The notes under the pieces: model-generated | The model's database searches: none | Told to the model about the DNA's origin: nothing | Seen by the model: the letters and a program-made list of their open reading frames with translations, nothing else | Shown: one piece after another, positions 14,940 through 24,335 of the stretch | Numbering within the stretch: the stretch's first letter is position 1 | How the letters are laid out: each line of letters starts with the position of its first letter | Made by a program: the position numbers and the translations under genes | NCBI RefSeq assembly: GCF_005938655.1 | Contig: NZ_VCQT01000021.1 | Location: 1 to 32,609, forward strand | Direction: 5' to 3' | DNA length: 32,609 nt | Source of the DNA: Alloalcanivorax gelatiniphagus | GTDB taxonomy: Bacteria; Pseudomonadota; Gammaproteobacteria; Pseudomonadales; Alcanivoracaceae

Positions 14940-17534
14940 ATGAACTCCGAATACCGCAAACGCCTTCCCGGCACCGATCTGGATTACTTCGACACCCGCG
15001 CGGCGGTGGAGGCGATCCAGCCCGGCGCCTACGCCAAACTGCCCTACACCTCGCGCATTCTCGCCGAGCAGCTGGTGCGCCGCTGCGAGCCGGCGGCGCT
15101 CACCGATTCGCTCAGGCAGTTGATCGAACGCAAGCGCGATCTGGATTTTCCCTGGTACCCGGCGCGGGTGGTGTGCCACGACATTCTCGGCCAGACCGCC
15201 CTGGTGGACCTGGCCGGTCTGCGTGACGCCATCGCCGAGAAGGGCGGTGACCCGTCCCAGGTCAATCCGGTGGTGCCCACCCAACTGATCGTGGATCACT
15301 CCCTGGCGGTGGAACACCCGGGCTTCGAGGCGGATGCCTTCGAGAAGAACCGGGCGGTGGAGGAGCGGCGCAACGAGGACCGCTTCCACTTCATCAACTG
15401 GACCAAGACCGCCTTCGACAACGTGGACGTGATCCCGCCGGGCAACGGCATCATGCACCAGATCAATCTGGAGAAGATGTCGCCGGTGGTGCAGATCAAG
15501 GATGGCGTGGCGTTTCCGGACACCTGCGTGGGCACCGACAGCCACACTCCCATGGTCGACGCCCTGGGCGTGATCTCGGTGGGCGTGGGTGGCCTGGAAG
15601 CCGAGAACGTGATGCTCGGCAATCCGTCCATGATGCGCCTGCCGGATATCGTCGGCGTGGAGCTCACCGGCAAGCTGCGCCCGGGCATCACCGGCACCGA
15701 CATGGTGCTGGCGATCACCGAGTTCCTGCGCCGCGAGCGGGTGGTGGGCGCCTACCTGGAATTCTACGGCGAGGGCGCCGACAGCCTGTCCGTGGGCGAC
15801 CGCGCCACCATCGCCAACATGACCCCGGAATACGGTGCCACCGCCGGCATGTTCTTTATCGATGGCCAGACCATCGATTACCTGAAGCTGACCGGTCGGG
15901 ACGACGACCAGGTGGCCCTGGTGGAAAGCTACGCCCGGGAAACCGGCCTGTGGGCGGACCACCTGAAGGATGCGGAGTACGAGCGGGTGCTGAGCTTCGA
16001 TCTGTCCAGCGTCGGCCGTAACCTGGCCGGGCCGTCCAATCCCCATGCGCTGCTGCCGGTGTCCGAGCTGCACCAGCGCGGCGTGGCCGGCGAGTGGGAA
16101 GAGAAAGAGGGCGAAATGCCCGATGGCGCGGTGATCATCGCCGCCATCACCTCCTGCACCAACACCAGCAACCCGCGCAATATGATCGCCGCCGGGCTAA
16201 TCGCGCGGAACGCCAACCGGCTCGGCCTGACCCGCAAGCCCTGGGTGAAGTCCTCCCTGGCGCCGGGCTCGAAGACCGTGAAGATGTATCTGGAGGCGGC
16301 CAACCTGTTGCCGGAGCTGCAAAGCCTGGGCTTCGACGTGGTGGCCTTTGCCTGCACCACCTGCAACGGCATGAGCGGCGCGCTGGATCCGACCATCCAG
16401 CAGGAAGTGATCGACCGGGACCTGTACGCCACGGCGGTGCTGTCCGGCAACCGCAACTTCGACGGCCGTATCCATCCCTATGCCAAGCAGGCGTTCCTGG
16501 CCTCGCCGCCGCTGGTGGTGGCCTATGCCATCGCCGGCACCATCCGCTTCGACATCGAGAAAGACGTGCTCGGTCATGACGCGGACGGCAAGCCGATCCT
16601 GCTCAAGGACATCTGGCCGGACGACGCCGAGATCGACGCCATCGTCAAAGCCAGCGTCAAACCGGACCAGTTCCGCGCCACCTACATTCCCATGTTCGAG
16701 AAGAAGGGCGGGGAAGAACGCGCCGCCAGCCCGCTTTACGACTGGCGCCCGCAGAGCACCTATATCCGCCGCCCGCCGTACTGGGAAGGCACCATGGCCG
16801 AGGCCCGGGCGCTGAAAGGCATGCGGCCGCTGGCTCTGCTGCCGGACAACATCACCACCGACCACCTGTCGCCGTCCAACGCCATCCTGCTGGACAGCGC
16901 CGCCGGTGCCTACCTGCACAAGATGGGCCTGCCGGAGGAGGACTTTAACTCCTACGCCACCCACCGGGGCGACCACCTGACCGCCCAGCGCGCCACCCTG
17001 GCCAACCCGAAACTGTTCAATGAAATGGTGCGGGATGAGAAGGGTGAGGTGATCCAGGGCTCCCTGGCGCGGGTGGAACCGGACGGCGAAGTGATGCGCA
17101 TGTGGGAGGCCATCGAAACCTACATGCAGCGCAAGCAGCCGCTGATCATTATCGCCGGCGCCGACTACGGCCAGGGTTCATCCCGGGACTGGGCGGCCAA
17201 GGGCGTGGCCCTGGCCGGCGTGGAAGCGATTGTCGCCGAGGGCTTCGAGCGCATCCACCGCACCAACCTGATCGGCATGGGCGTGATGCCGCTGCAGTTC
17301 CAGGAAGGCACCACCCGCCACACCCTGGGCCTGGACGGCACCGAGGTCTATGACGTGGAAGGCGAACCGGCGCCCCGCGCCACCCTGACCCTGGTGATCC
17401 ACCGCGCCGACGGCGAAGTGGAACGGGTGCCGGTGATCTGCCGCCTGGACACCGCCGAGGAAGTCTCGGTGTACGCCGCCGGTGGCATCCTGCAGAAATT
17501 CGCCAAGGAGTTCATGGCGGACACCGCCGCCTGA
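14940..17534 (+). CDS. acnD: Fe/S-dependent 2-methylisocitrate dehydratase AcnD
   Basis: AcnD is an aconitase-like [4Fe-4S] enzyme that dehydrates 2-methylcitrate to a methylaconitate isomer, working with PrpF. The 864-aa protein has the full aconitase architecture. Cluster cysteines are Cys406 in ITSCTNTSNPRN and Cys472/Cys475 in ACTTCNG. Substrate-site segments include GTDSHTPMVDALGV, SLAPGSKTVKMYLE, the swivelling-domain DNITTDHLSPSNA and GADYGQGSSRDWAAKG. Length and a position between prpC and prpF favour AcnD over housekeeping AcnA or AcnB. The ATG at 14940 has only a weak upstream AGG, so translation may be inefficient. REP elements flank the gene on both sides. Confidence 0.95.
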   Translation: MNSEYRKRLPGTDLDYFDTRAAVEAIQPGAYAKLPYTSRILAEQLVRRCEPAALTDSLRQLIERKRDLDFPWYPARVVCHDILGQTALVDLAGLRDAIAEKGGDPSQVNPVVPTQLIVDHSLAVEHPGFEADAFEKNRAVEERRNEDRFHFINWTKTAFDNVDVIPPGNGIMHQINLEKMSPVVQIKDGVAFPDTCVGTDSHTPMVDALGVISVGVGGLEAENVMLGNPSMMRLPDIVGVELTGKLRPGITGTDMVLAITEFLRRERVVGAYLEFYGEGADSLSVGDRATIANMTPEYGATAGMFFIDGQTIDYLKLTGRDDDQVALVESYARETGLWADHLKDAEYERVLSFDLSSVGRNLAGPSNPHALLPVSELHQRGVAGEWEEKEGEMPDGAVIIAAITSCTNTSNPRNMIAAGLIARNANRLGLTRKPWVKSSLAPGSKTVKMYLEAANLLPELQSLGFDVVAFACTTCNGMSGALDPTIQQEVIDRDLYATAVLSGNRNFDGRIHPYAKQAFLASPPLVVAYAIAGTIRFDIEKDVLGHDADGKPILLKDIWPDDAEIDAIVKASVKPDQFRATYIPMFEKKGGEERAASPLYDWRPQSTYIRRPPYWEGTMAEARALKGMRPLALLPDNITTDHLSPSNAILLDSAAGAYLHKMGLPEEDFNSYATHRGDHLTAQRATLANPKLFNEMVRDEKGEVIQGSLARVEPDGEVMRMWEAIETYMQRKQPLIIIAGADYGQGSSRDWAAKGVALAGVEAIVAEGFERIHRTNLIGMGVMPLQFQEGTTRHTLGLDGTEVYDVEGEPAPRATLTLVIHRADGEVERVPVICRLDTAEEVSVYAAGGILQKFAKEFMADTAA

Positions 17535-17544
17535 GAGCTCCACT

Positions 17545-17611
17545 GTAGGAGCGGCTTTAGCCGCGATAACCTGACCGCGGCTAAAGCGGAGTGCCGCCCA
17601 GCCGCTCCCAC
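17545..17611. repeat. REP pair with a 38-nt insertion variant between acnD and prpF
   Basis: A forward copy (17545-17567) is followed by an inverted variant (17574-17611). Read on the minus strand, the variant carries a 15-nt insertion (TGGGCGGCACTCCGC) at the same point as in the variant at 10655-10692. Both variants are exactly 38 nt long. Confidence 0.85.
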
Positions 17612-17652
17612 GGGGTAGACGATCAGCAGGCGACAAGATTGGAGAAATCACC

Positions 17653-18825
17653 ATGAGTCATGCACCACAAATCCGCGTCCCCGCCACCTACATGCGTGGC
17701 GGCACCAGCAAGGGCGTGTTCTTCCGCCTGGACGACCTGCCGGAAGCGGCCCGGGAACCCGGCGCCGCCCGGGACGCGCTGCTGCTGCGGGTGATCGGCA
17801 GCCCGGACCCCTATGGCAAGCACACCGACGGCATGGGCGGGGCCACCTCCAGCACCAGCAAGACCGTGATCCTGTCCACCAGCGCCCGCCCCGGGCACGA
17901 CGTGGACTATCTGTTTGGCCAGGTCTCCATCGACAAGCCGTTCATCGACTGGAGCGGCAACTGCGGCAATCTCACCGCCGCCGTGGGCGCCTTCGCCATC
18001 AGCAACGGCCTGGTGGACCCGGCCCGGGTGCCGGATAACGGCGAGGCGGAAATCCGCATCTGGCAGGCCAATATCGAGAAGACCATCATCGCCCGCATTC
18101 CGATCACCAACGGTGAAGTGCAGGAAACCGGCGACTTCGAACTGGACGGCGTCACCTTTCCCGCCGCCGAGGTGAAGATCGAATTCCTGGACCCGGCGGA
18201 CGGGGAGGGCGCCCTGTTCCCCACCGGCAACCCGGTGGACGACCTGGAGGTGCCGGGCATCGGCACCCTCAAGGCGACCATGATCAACGCCGGCATTCCC
18301 ACCGTGTTCGTCAACGCGGCGGATATCGGCTACACCGGCACCGAGCTGCAGGGCGACATCAACGAGGACGCCCGGGCCCTGGCCCGCTTCGAGACCATCC
18401 GCGCCCACGGCGCCCTGCGCATGGGCCTGATCCAATCGCTTGAGGAAGCGGAGCAGCGCCAGCACACCCCCAAGGTGGCGTTCGTGGCGCCGCCGGCGGA
18501 GTACCTGGCGTCCAGTGGCAAAACCGTGGCCGCCGGGGATATCGACCTGCTGGTGCGGGCCCTGTCCATGGGCAAGCTGCACCACGCCATGATGGGTACG
18601 GCGGCGGTGGCCATCGGCACCGCCGCCGCCATCCCCGGCACCCTGGTGAACCAGGCCGCCGGTGGCGGCGAACGGGACTCGGTGCGTTTCGGCCACCCCT
18701 CCGGTACCCTCAAGGTGGGCGGCGAAGCACGCCGCGACGGCGACCGCTGGCAGGTCACCAAAGCCACCATGAGCCGCAGCGCCCGGGTGTTGATGGAAGG
18801 CTGGATACGGGTCCCCGGCGCATAA
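17653..18825 (+). CDS. prpF: 2-methylaconitate cis-trans isomerase PrpF
   Basis: PrpF isomerises the methylaconitate made by AcnD into the form that can be rehydrated to 2-methylisocitrate. The 390-aa protein has the two-domain diaminopimelate-epimerase fold. Lys70 in SSTSKTVIL and Cys104 in SGNCGNLTAAVG match the catalytic Lys73/Cys107 of Shewanella PrpF with a constant offset. MRGGTSKGVFF near the start and RFGHPSGTL near the end are typical. The protein is cofactor-free and cytosolic. GGAGAAATCACC precedes the ATG. It follows acnD after a REP pair and precedes prpD after a larger REP array. Confidence 0.96.
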   Translation: MSHAPQIRVPATYMRGGTSKGVFFRLDDLPEAAREPGAARDALLLRVIGSPDPYGKHTDGMGGATSSTSKTVILSTSARPGHDVDYLFGQVSIDKPFIDWSGNCGNLTAAVGAFAISNGLVDPARVPDNGEAEIRIWQANIEKTIIARIPITNGEVQETGDFELDGVTFPAAEVKIEFLDPADGEGALFPTGNPVDDLEVPGIGTLKATMINAGIPTVFVNAADIGYTGTELQGDINEDARALARFETIRAHGALRMGLIQSLEEAEQRQHTPKVAFVAPPAEYLASSGKTVAAGDIDLLVRALSMGKLHHAMMGTAAVAIGTAAAIPGTLVNQAAGGGERDSVRFGHPSGTLKVGGEARRDGDRWQVTKATMSRSARVLMEGWIRVPGA

Positions 18826-18842
18826 AGCCACAAGCGACGCCG

Positions 18843-19124
18843 ATCGCGGCTGAAGCCGCTCCTACAAGACGCCCCCAACCCGTAGGAGCGACTTCAGTCG
18901 CGATGGGGCGAGGCCGCTTACGGATCGCGGCTGAAGCCGCTCCTACAAGGCGCCCCCAACCCGTAGGAGCGACTTCAGTCGCGATTGGGCGGGACCCGCA
19001 AGCGCCCCTCTCACCAGCTTGTAGCTTGACGCTTGAAGCTTGTAGCTTCCAACGTAGCGCGGATCGCGGCTGAAGCCGCTCCTACAAGGCACCCCCAACC
19101 TGTAGGAGCGACTTCAGTCGCGAT
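18843..19124. repeat. BIME array between prpF and prpD
   Basis: Three inverted/forward REP pairs occupy the 342-bp gap: 18843-18865 with 18882-18904, 18924-18946 with 18963-18985, and 19063-19085 with 19102-19124. In every pair the inverted copy is of the GGC type and the forward copy of the GAC type, joined by a spacer around CCCCCAACC. The first two pairs are exactly 81 bp apart. Between the second and third pairs lies AGCTTGTAGCTT repeated at 19016 and 19037. No promoter was recognised. Confidence 0.9.
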
Positions 19125-19167
19125 GGGGCGAGGCCGCCAACCCCGATCACATCGTCAAGGAGGCACC

Positions 19168-20652
19168 ATGACCGGCAACGTGGATCAGAACCTGCGGCCG
19201 GATTACGATCCGGAAATTCAGGCCATCGTCGACTATGTGCTGGATTACCCGATTGAATCCGAGGTGGCCTGGGACACCGCCCGGCTGTGTCTGATGGACA
19301 CCCTGGGCTGCGGATTGCTGGCGCTGCGGTTCCCGGAATGCGGCAAGCATCTGGGCCCGCTGGTGGAGGGCACCCTGGTGCCCCACGGGGCGCGGGTGCC
19401 GGGCACGCCGTTCCGGCTGGATCCGGTGAAGGCGGCCTGGGACATCGGCTGCATGGTGCGCTGGCTGGACTACAACGACACCTGGCTGGCGGCGGAATGG
19501 GGCCACCCCTCCGATAATCTGGGCGCGATTCTGGCGGTGGCGGATCATCTGTCGCAGAAGAATCTGGCCCGGGGCAGGGCGCCGCTGACCATGAAGGCGG
19601 TGCTGGACGCCATGATCCGCGCCCACGAAATCCAGGGCGTGCTGGCGCTGGAAAATTCCTTCAACCGGGTGGGCCTGGACCATGTGCTGCTGGTGAAGGT
19701 GGCCTCCACGGCGGTGGCGGCCAGGATGATGGGCGCCGACCGGGAGCAATTGCTGTCCGCCGTGTCCCACGCCTGGGTGGATGGCCAGGCCCTGCGCACC
19801 TACCGCCATGCCCCCAATGCCGGCTCCCGTAAATCCTGGGCCGCCGGCGACGCCACCAGCCGGGCGGTGCGCCTGGCGGACATCGCCCTGCGCGGCGAGA
19901 TGGGCATCCCCGGGGCCCTCAGCGCGCCCCAGTGGGGCTTCTACGACGTGCTGTTTTCCAAGACCAACAAGGATCAGAAGCTCAAGCCGGAGCAGGATCG
20001 GCGCTTCAAGTTCCAGCGCGACTACGGCGCCTATGTGATGGAGAACATTCTTTTCAAACTGAGCTTCCCGGCGGAATTCCACGCCCAGACCGCCTGCGAA
20101 GCGGCGGTGACCCTGCACCCCCGGGTCAAGGACCGGCTCGACCAGATCAGCCGTATCGTTATCACCACCCACGAATCGGCGATCCGCATCATCTCCAAGC
20201 AGGGGCCCCTGGCCAATCCGGCGGACCGGGACCACTGCCTGCAGTACATGACCGCGGTGCCGCTGATCTTCGGCGCCCTGGACGCGGACCATTACGAGGA
20301 CGCCTTCCACCAGCAGCACCCGATCATCGATCAGCTGCGCGAGCGCATGGAAATCGTCGAGGACCCGCAATACACCCGCGACTATCTGGACCCGGAGAAA
20401 CGCTCCATCGCCAACGCCGTGCAGGTGTTCTTCGAAGACGGCTCCAGCACCGACCAGGTGGCGGTGGAATACCCCATCGGCCACCGGCGCCGCCGGGAGG
20501 AAGGCTTGCCGGTGCTGGAAGACAAGTTCCAGCGTAACCTGGCCACCCGCTTCCCCGCCGGCCGGGTGGCGGCGATCACCGACCTGTGCCGGGACGCCGA
20601 GCGCCTCAACGCCACGCCGGTGAATGAGTTTATGGATCTGTTCGTTATTTAA
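19168..20652 (+). CDS. prpD: 2-methylcitrate dehydratase PrpD
   Basis: PrpD is an iron-sulfur-free member of the MmgE/PrpD family that dehydrates 2-methylcitrate to cis-2-methylaconitate. The 494-aa protein has the expected length and motifs: [15 protein letters not shown] near residue 50, [56 protein letters not shown] and [20 protein letters not shown] (19157-19163) precedes the ATG at 19168; an in-frame upstream extension runs into REP sequence and is rejected. It closes the operon although acnD and prpF are also present, the same arrangement as in Pseudomonas. A REP pair that can form a large hairpin follows. Confidence 0.96.
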   Translation: MTGNVDQNLRPDYDPEIQAIVDYVLDYPIESEVAWDTARLCLMDTLGCGLLALRFPECGKHLGPLVEGTLVPHGARVPGTPFRLDPVKAAWDIGCMVRWLDYNDTWLAAEWGHPSDNLGAILAVADHLSQKNLARGRAPLTMKAVLDAMIRAHEIQGVLALENSFNRVGLDHVLLVKVASTAVAARMMGADREQLLSAVSHAWVDGQALRTYRHAPNAGSRKSWAAGDATSRAVRLADIALRGEMGIPGALSAPQWGFYDVLFSKTNKDQKLKPEQDRRFKFQRDYGAYVMENILFKLSFPAEFHAQTACEAAVTLHPRVKDRLDQISRIVITTHESAIRIISKQGPLANPADRDHCLQYMTAVPLIFGALDADHYEDAFHQQHPIIDQLRERMEIVEDPQYTRDYLDPEKRSIANAVQVFFEDGSSTDQVAVEYPIGHRRRREEGLPVLEDKFQRNLATRFPAGRVAAITDLCRDAERLNATPVNEFMDLFVI

Positions 20653-20662
20653 TCCAATCGCG

Positions 20663-20735
20663 GTAGGAGCGGCTTTAGCCGCGATAAAGGCACGCTTGTT
20701 CGGCCGTGCCTTATCGCGGCTGAAGCCGCTCCTAC
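20663..20735. repeat. REP pair forming one extended hairpin between prpD and ppsR
   Basis: A forward copy (20663-20685) and an inverted copy (20713-20735) flank GGCACG and CGTGCC, which are themselves complementary. The whole 73-bp unit can therefore fold into one long imperfect stem around a loop of about 10 nt. Its place between convergent prpD and ppsR makes it a candidate bidirectional transcript end. Confidence 0.82.
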
Positions 20736-20740
20736 AGATC

Positions 20741-21559
20741 CTATTGCAGGCGCCGTTGCAGGCCGGTCATGGCCAGGATGCGGGTGCTGATTTCCTCGAT
20801 GGACAGTTCGGTGGCGTCCAGGTTGGGAATATTGAACTTGTTGTACAGCGCCTGCAGGGCGCGCACTTCCATGTCGCATTGGCGCGGCGAGGCGTAGCGG
20901 CTGCCGGCCTTGCGCTCGCTGCGGATGGCGCTGAGCCGGTCGGCGTTGATGGTCAGGCCGAACAGTTTATGGCGATGGGGCGCCAGGGCGTCCGGCAGCC
21001 GCAGGTCGTCGAAGTCATCCTCGGTGAGTGGGTAGTTGGCGGTGAACAGGCCGAACTGCAGGGCCAGATACAGGCAGGTGGGGGTCTTGCCGGAGCGCGA
21101 CACGCCCACCAGGATCAGGTCCGCCTGGTCATAGTGGCGGGTGCGGGCGCCGTCGTCGTTGTCGAGGGCGAAATGCACCGCGTTGATGCGGATGCGGTAG
21201 GCCTGCTGATCGCGGATCGCATGGCTCTGGCCGATCTTGTGGTTGGCCGACACACCCAGTTCGTCTTCCAGCGGTTTTTGAAAAGCGGTGAACAGATCCA
21301 GCACCCGGCCATTACAGGTATGCAGAATCTGCCGCTGGGGGCCGTCCACCAGGGTGGAGAACACCACCGGGGTGAGACCGTCGCTTTCCGCGGCCCGATT
21401 GATGCGGCTGACCGCCTGCCGGGCCAGGTCGTCGGACTGCACATAAGGGATGGTGACCTGATCAAAATCTATACTACCGAACTGGCTGAGCAGACTGTGC
21501 CCGATGGTCTCGGCGGTAATGCCGGTGCCGTCGGAAACAAAAAAAGCGGTTCTTTTCAT
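20741..21559 (-). CDS. ppsR: Phosphoenolpyruvate synthase regulatory protein (kinase/pyrophosphorylase)
   Basis: PpsR controls PEP synthase. It inactivates PpsA by ADP-dependent phosphorylation of the threonine next to the catalytic histidine, and restores it by phosphate-dependent removal of the phosphoryl group. The 272-aa protein begins MKRTAFFVSDGTGITAETIG and carries the P-loop GVSRSGKT at residues 152-159 followed by PTCLYLA. Length and motifs match the DUF299 family. I chose the ATG at 21559, with GAGGAG about 10 bases upstream, because the longer frame reads into the intergenic region. It is divergent from its target gene ppsA. Confidence 0.96.
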   Translation of the reverse strand: MKRTAFFVSDGTGITAETIGHSLLSQFGSIDFDQVTIPYVQSDDLARQAVSRINRAAESDGLTPVVFSTLVDGPQRQILHTCNGRVLDLFTAFQKPLEDELGVSANHKIGQSHAIRDQQAYRIRINAVHFALDNDDGARTRHYDQADLILVGVSRSGKTPTCLYLALQFGLFTANYPLTEDDFDDLRLPDALAPHRHKLFGLTINADRLSAIRSERKAGSRYASPRQCDMEVRALQALYNKFNIPNLDATELSIEEISTRILAMTGLQRRLQ

Positions 21560-21694
21560 GGACTTGGGGCTCCTCGGCGGCACGTGATCGAGCTCGTGCC
21601 GTGGTTCAGAAAACGCCGTGACAGTTTCGCCAATAGGGGCGGGCAAAGCGCCGTCGTTTTGGGTAGAATGGCGCCTCGATTCATTCCGGTAAAG

Positions 21695-21734
21695 CCGGGA
21701 ACCGCCGAAACACGGTGCACAATACCGTTCCCGG
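21695..21734 (+). promoter_or_regulatory. Leader hairpin upstream of ppsA, below a TAGAAT -10-like element
   Basis: CCGGGAA (21695-21701) pairs with TTCCCGG (21728-21734). An inner stem CGGT/ACCG (21713-21716, 21724-21727) sits directly on the outer stem's right arm. TAGAAT at 21664-21669 is a plausible -10, although no good -35 lies 17 bp upstream. The hairpin would then be in the 5' leader, 35 bp before the start codon. Confidence 0.4.
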
Positions 21735-21768
21735 GTTCCACGGCCAGCAACACTTAAGGAGACGACCC

Positions 21769-24141
21769 TTGGCGGAGTACGTAGTCTGGTTTCAGGATCT
21801 GGGCAAGGACGACGTGGAACGCGTCGGCGGCAAGAATGCCTCCCTTGGCGAGATGATCAGCAACCTGGCCGCGGCCGGCGTTTCAGTGCCGGGCGGTTTC
21901 GCAACCACCGCGCAGGCGTTCCGCGATTTCCTCGAGCACAACGATCTGACCACCCGGATCAACGACGCCCTGAGCGCGCTGGATGTGGAAGACGTGGTGG
22001 CCCTGGCGGAAACCGGCGAGAAGATTCGTAAATGGGTGGTGGACGCCCCGTTCCAGCCGGAACTGGAAGCCGCCATTCGTGACGCCTACGAACAGATGGG
22101 CGAAGGCAACGCGGAGTTGCCGGTGGCGGTGCGCTCCTCGGCCACCGCCGAGGATCTGCCGGACGCGTCTTTCGCGGGCCAGCAGGAAACCTTCCTCAAC
22201 ATCCGTGGCCTGGACCACGTGATGGTGGCGGTCAAGGAGGTGTTCGCCTCCCTGTTCAACGACCGCGCCATCAGCTACCGGGTGCACCAGGGCTTTGATC
22301 ACAAGCTGGTGGCCCTGTCCGCCGGCGTGCAGCAGATGGTGCGCTCCGAAACCGGCGCCGCCGGCGTCATGTTCACCCTGGACACCGAGTCCGGTTTCCG
22401 CGACGTGGTGTTCATCACCGCCTCCTACGGTCTCGGCGAGATGGTGGTGCAGGGCGCGGTGAACCCGGACGAGTTCTACGTTCACAAGAAAACCCTGCTC
22501 AACAAGCGGCCTTCGATCCTGCGCCGCAACCTGGGCAGCAAGCTGCAGAAGATGGTGTACGGCAGCGAAGCCAGCGCCGGCAAGTCGGTACAGACCGTGG
22601 ACGTGCCGCGGGAAGACCGCCAGCGTTTCTGCCTCAGCGACGCCCAGGTGGAAAGCCTGTCCCGTCAGGCCATCGAGATCGAGAAACACTACGGCATGCC
22701 GATGGACATCGAGTGGGCGCTGGACGGCGACACCGACAAGCTGTTCATCGTGCAGGCCCGCCCGGAAACGGTGAAGAGCCGTTCCGACGCCTCGGTGATG
22801 GAGCGCTACCTGCTCAAGCAAACCGGCAAGGTCCTGGTGGAAGGCCGCGCCATCGGCCAGCGCATCGGCGCCGGCCCGGTACGCATCGTCAGCAGCATCA
22901 AGGAAATGGACCGGGTGCAGCCCGGCGACGTGCTGGTCACCGACATGACCGACCCGGACTGGGAACCGGTGATGAAGCGGGCCGCCGCCATCGTCACCAA
23001 CCGGGGCGGGCGTACCTGCCACGCGGCGATCATCGCCCGTGAACTGGGCGTGCCGGCCATCGTCGGCTGTGGCGATGCCACCGAGCTGCTCAAGGACGGT
23101 CAGGAAGTGACCGTGTCCTGCGCCGAAGGCGACACCGGCAATATCTACGAAGGCAAACTGGACTTCGATATCCAGCGCAATTCCATCGAGTCCATGCCCA
23201 AGCTGCCGTTCAAGATCATGATGAACGTGGGCAACCCGGACCGGGCCTTCGATTTCGCCACCCTGCCCAATCAGGGCGTGGGCCTGGCGCGTCTGGAGTT
23301 CATCATCAACCGTATGATCGGCGTGCATCCCAAGGCGCTGCTCAACTACGACAAGCTGCCCCGTGACGTGCAGCAGGCGGCGGACAAGCGCATCGCCGGC
23401 TACGACGATCCGGTGGACTTCTACGTGGAGAAACTGGTGGAGGGGATTTCCACCCTGGCCGCCGCCTTCTTCCCGGAAAAAGTCATCGTGCGGCTGTCGG
23501 ACTTCAAGTCCAACGAGTACGCCAACCTGATCGGCGGCAGCCTCTACGAGCCGGACGAAGAAAACCCGATGCTCGGCTTCCGTGGCGCCAGCCGTTACAT
23601 CAGCGAAAACTTCCGCGACTGCTTCGAGCTGGAATGCCGGGCACTCAAGAAAGTGCGCGATGAAATGGCCTTCACCAACGTGGAGATCATGGTGCCCTTC
23701 GTGCGCACCACCGGCGAGGCGGAGCAGGTCATCGATCTGCTGGGCAAGAACGGCCTCAAGCGTGGCGAGAACGGCCTGCGCGTGATCATGATGTGCGAGC
23801 TGCCCACCAACGCGCTGCTGGCGGACGAGTTCCTCAAGCACTTCGACGGCTTCTCCATCGGCTCCAACGACCTGACCCAGCTGACCCTGGGCCTGGACCG
23901 GGATTCGGGCATCATCAGTCATCTGTTCGATGAGCGGGACCCGGCGGTGAAGGCGCTGCTGAAGATGGCCATCGACGCCTGCAACACCCATAAGAAATAC
24001 GTGGGTATCTGCGGGCAGGGCCCGTCCGACCATCCGGATCTGGCCAAATGGCTGATGGAGCAGGGCATCGACTCGGTGTCCCTGAATCCGGATTCGGTGC
24101 TGGGCACCTGGTTCTACCTGGCCGAGAAACACGGCCACTGA
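21769..24141 (+). CDS. ppsA: Phosphoenolpyruvate synthase
   Basis: PpsA converts pyruvate, ATP and water to PEP, AMP and phosphate for gluconeogenesis. The 790-aa protein has the N-terminal ATP-grasp domain ([11 protein letters not shown] and [19 protein letters not shown]), the swivelling phosphohistidine domain with GGRTCHAA, and a C-terminal PEP-binding TIM barrel ([18 protein letters not shown] and [15 protein letters not shown]). His418 is the phosphorylated catalytic residue, and Thr416 is the expected PpsR target (Thr419/His421 in E. coli). Start is TTG at 21769, with AAGGAG (21756-21761) 7 bases upstream; an in-frame ATG at 21715 lacks such support. It is divergent from ppsR and ends at a strong terminator. 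Confidence 0.97.
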   Translation: MAEYVVWFQDLGKDDVERVGGKNASLGEMISNLAAAGVSVPGGFATTAQAFRDFLEHNDLTTRINDALSALDVEDVVALAETGEKIRKWVVDAPFQPELEAAIRDAYEQMGEGNAELPVAVRSSATAEDLPDASFAGQQETFLNIRGLDHVMVAVKEVFASLFNDRAISYRVHQGFDHKLVALSAGVQQMVRSETGAAGVMFTLDTESGFRDVVFITASYGLGEMVVQGAVNPDEFYVHKKTLLNKRPSILRRNLGSKLQKMVYGSEASAGKSVQTVDVPREDRQRFCLSDAQVESLSRQAIEIEKHYGMPMDIEWALDGDTDKLFIVQARPETVKSRSDASVMERYLLKQTGKVLVEGRAIGQRIGAGPVRIVSSIKEMDRVQPGDVLVTDMTDPDWEPVMKRAAAIVTNRGGRTCHAAIIARELGVPAIVGCGDATELLKDGQEVTVSCAEGDTGNIYEGKLDFDIQRNSIESMPKLPFKIMMNVGNPDRAFDFATLPNQGVGLARLEFIINRMIGVHPKALLNYDKLPRDVQQAADKRIAGYDDPVDFYVEKLVEGISTLAAAFFPEKVIVRLSDFKSNEYANLIGGSLYEPDEENPMLGFRGASRYISENFRDCFELECRALKKVRDEMAFTNVEIMVPFVRTTGEAEQVIDLLGKNGLKRGENGLRVIMMCELPTNALLADEFLKHFDGFSIGSNDLTQLTLGLDRDSGIISHLFDERDPAVKALLKMAIDACNTHKKYVGICGQGPSDHPDLAKWLMEQGIDSVSLNPDSVLGTWFYLAEKHGH

Positions 24142-24167
24142 CCAGCGGTGTCCACCGACCCACGAAG

Positions 24168-24194
24168 AAGCCCGGCCTCGCGCCGGGCTTTTTT
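24168..24194 (+). terminator. Rho-independent terminator of ppsA
   Basis: AAGCCCGGC (24168-24176), a 5-nt loop and GCCGGGCTT (24182-24190) form a 9-bp GC-rich stem running into six T residues (24189-24194), 27 bp past the ppsA stop. Confidence 0.92.
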
Positions 24195-24205
24195 GTGGTT
24201 ATGAG

Positions 24206-24268
24206 GTAGGAGCGGCTTTAGCCGCGATCGGTGCTGGTGTCATTTATCGCGACTGAAGTCGCTCCTAC
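24206..24268. repeat. REP pair downstream of ppsA
   Basis: A forward GGC-type copy (24206-24228) and an inverted GAC-type copy (24246-24268) lie between the ppsA terminator and the Rieske gene. The mixed subtypes prevent perfect pairing between the two, although each still folds on itself. Confidence 0.87.
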
Positions 24269-24335
24269 AACCAGGGGGAGGGGGTGTGGGAGGGCGGGGC
24301 TTCACTCCCTTCCCGGGCCGGGTTATCTTTCGGCC

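Noticed and set aside
21883-24138. 751-codon minus-strand open frame opposite ppsA
   Set aside because: Composition is histidine/glutamine/glycine biased, as expected for the antisense of a high-GC gene; ppsA on the plus strand is unambiguous.
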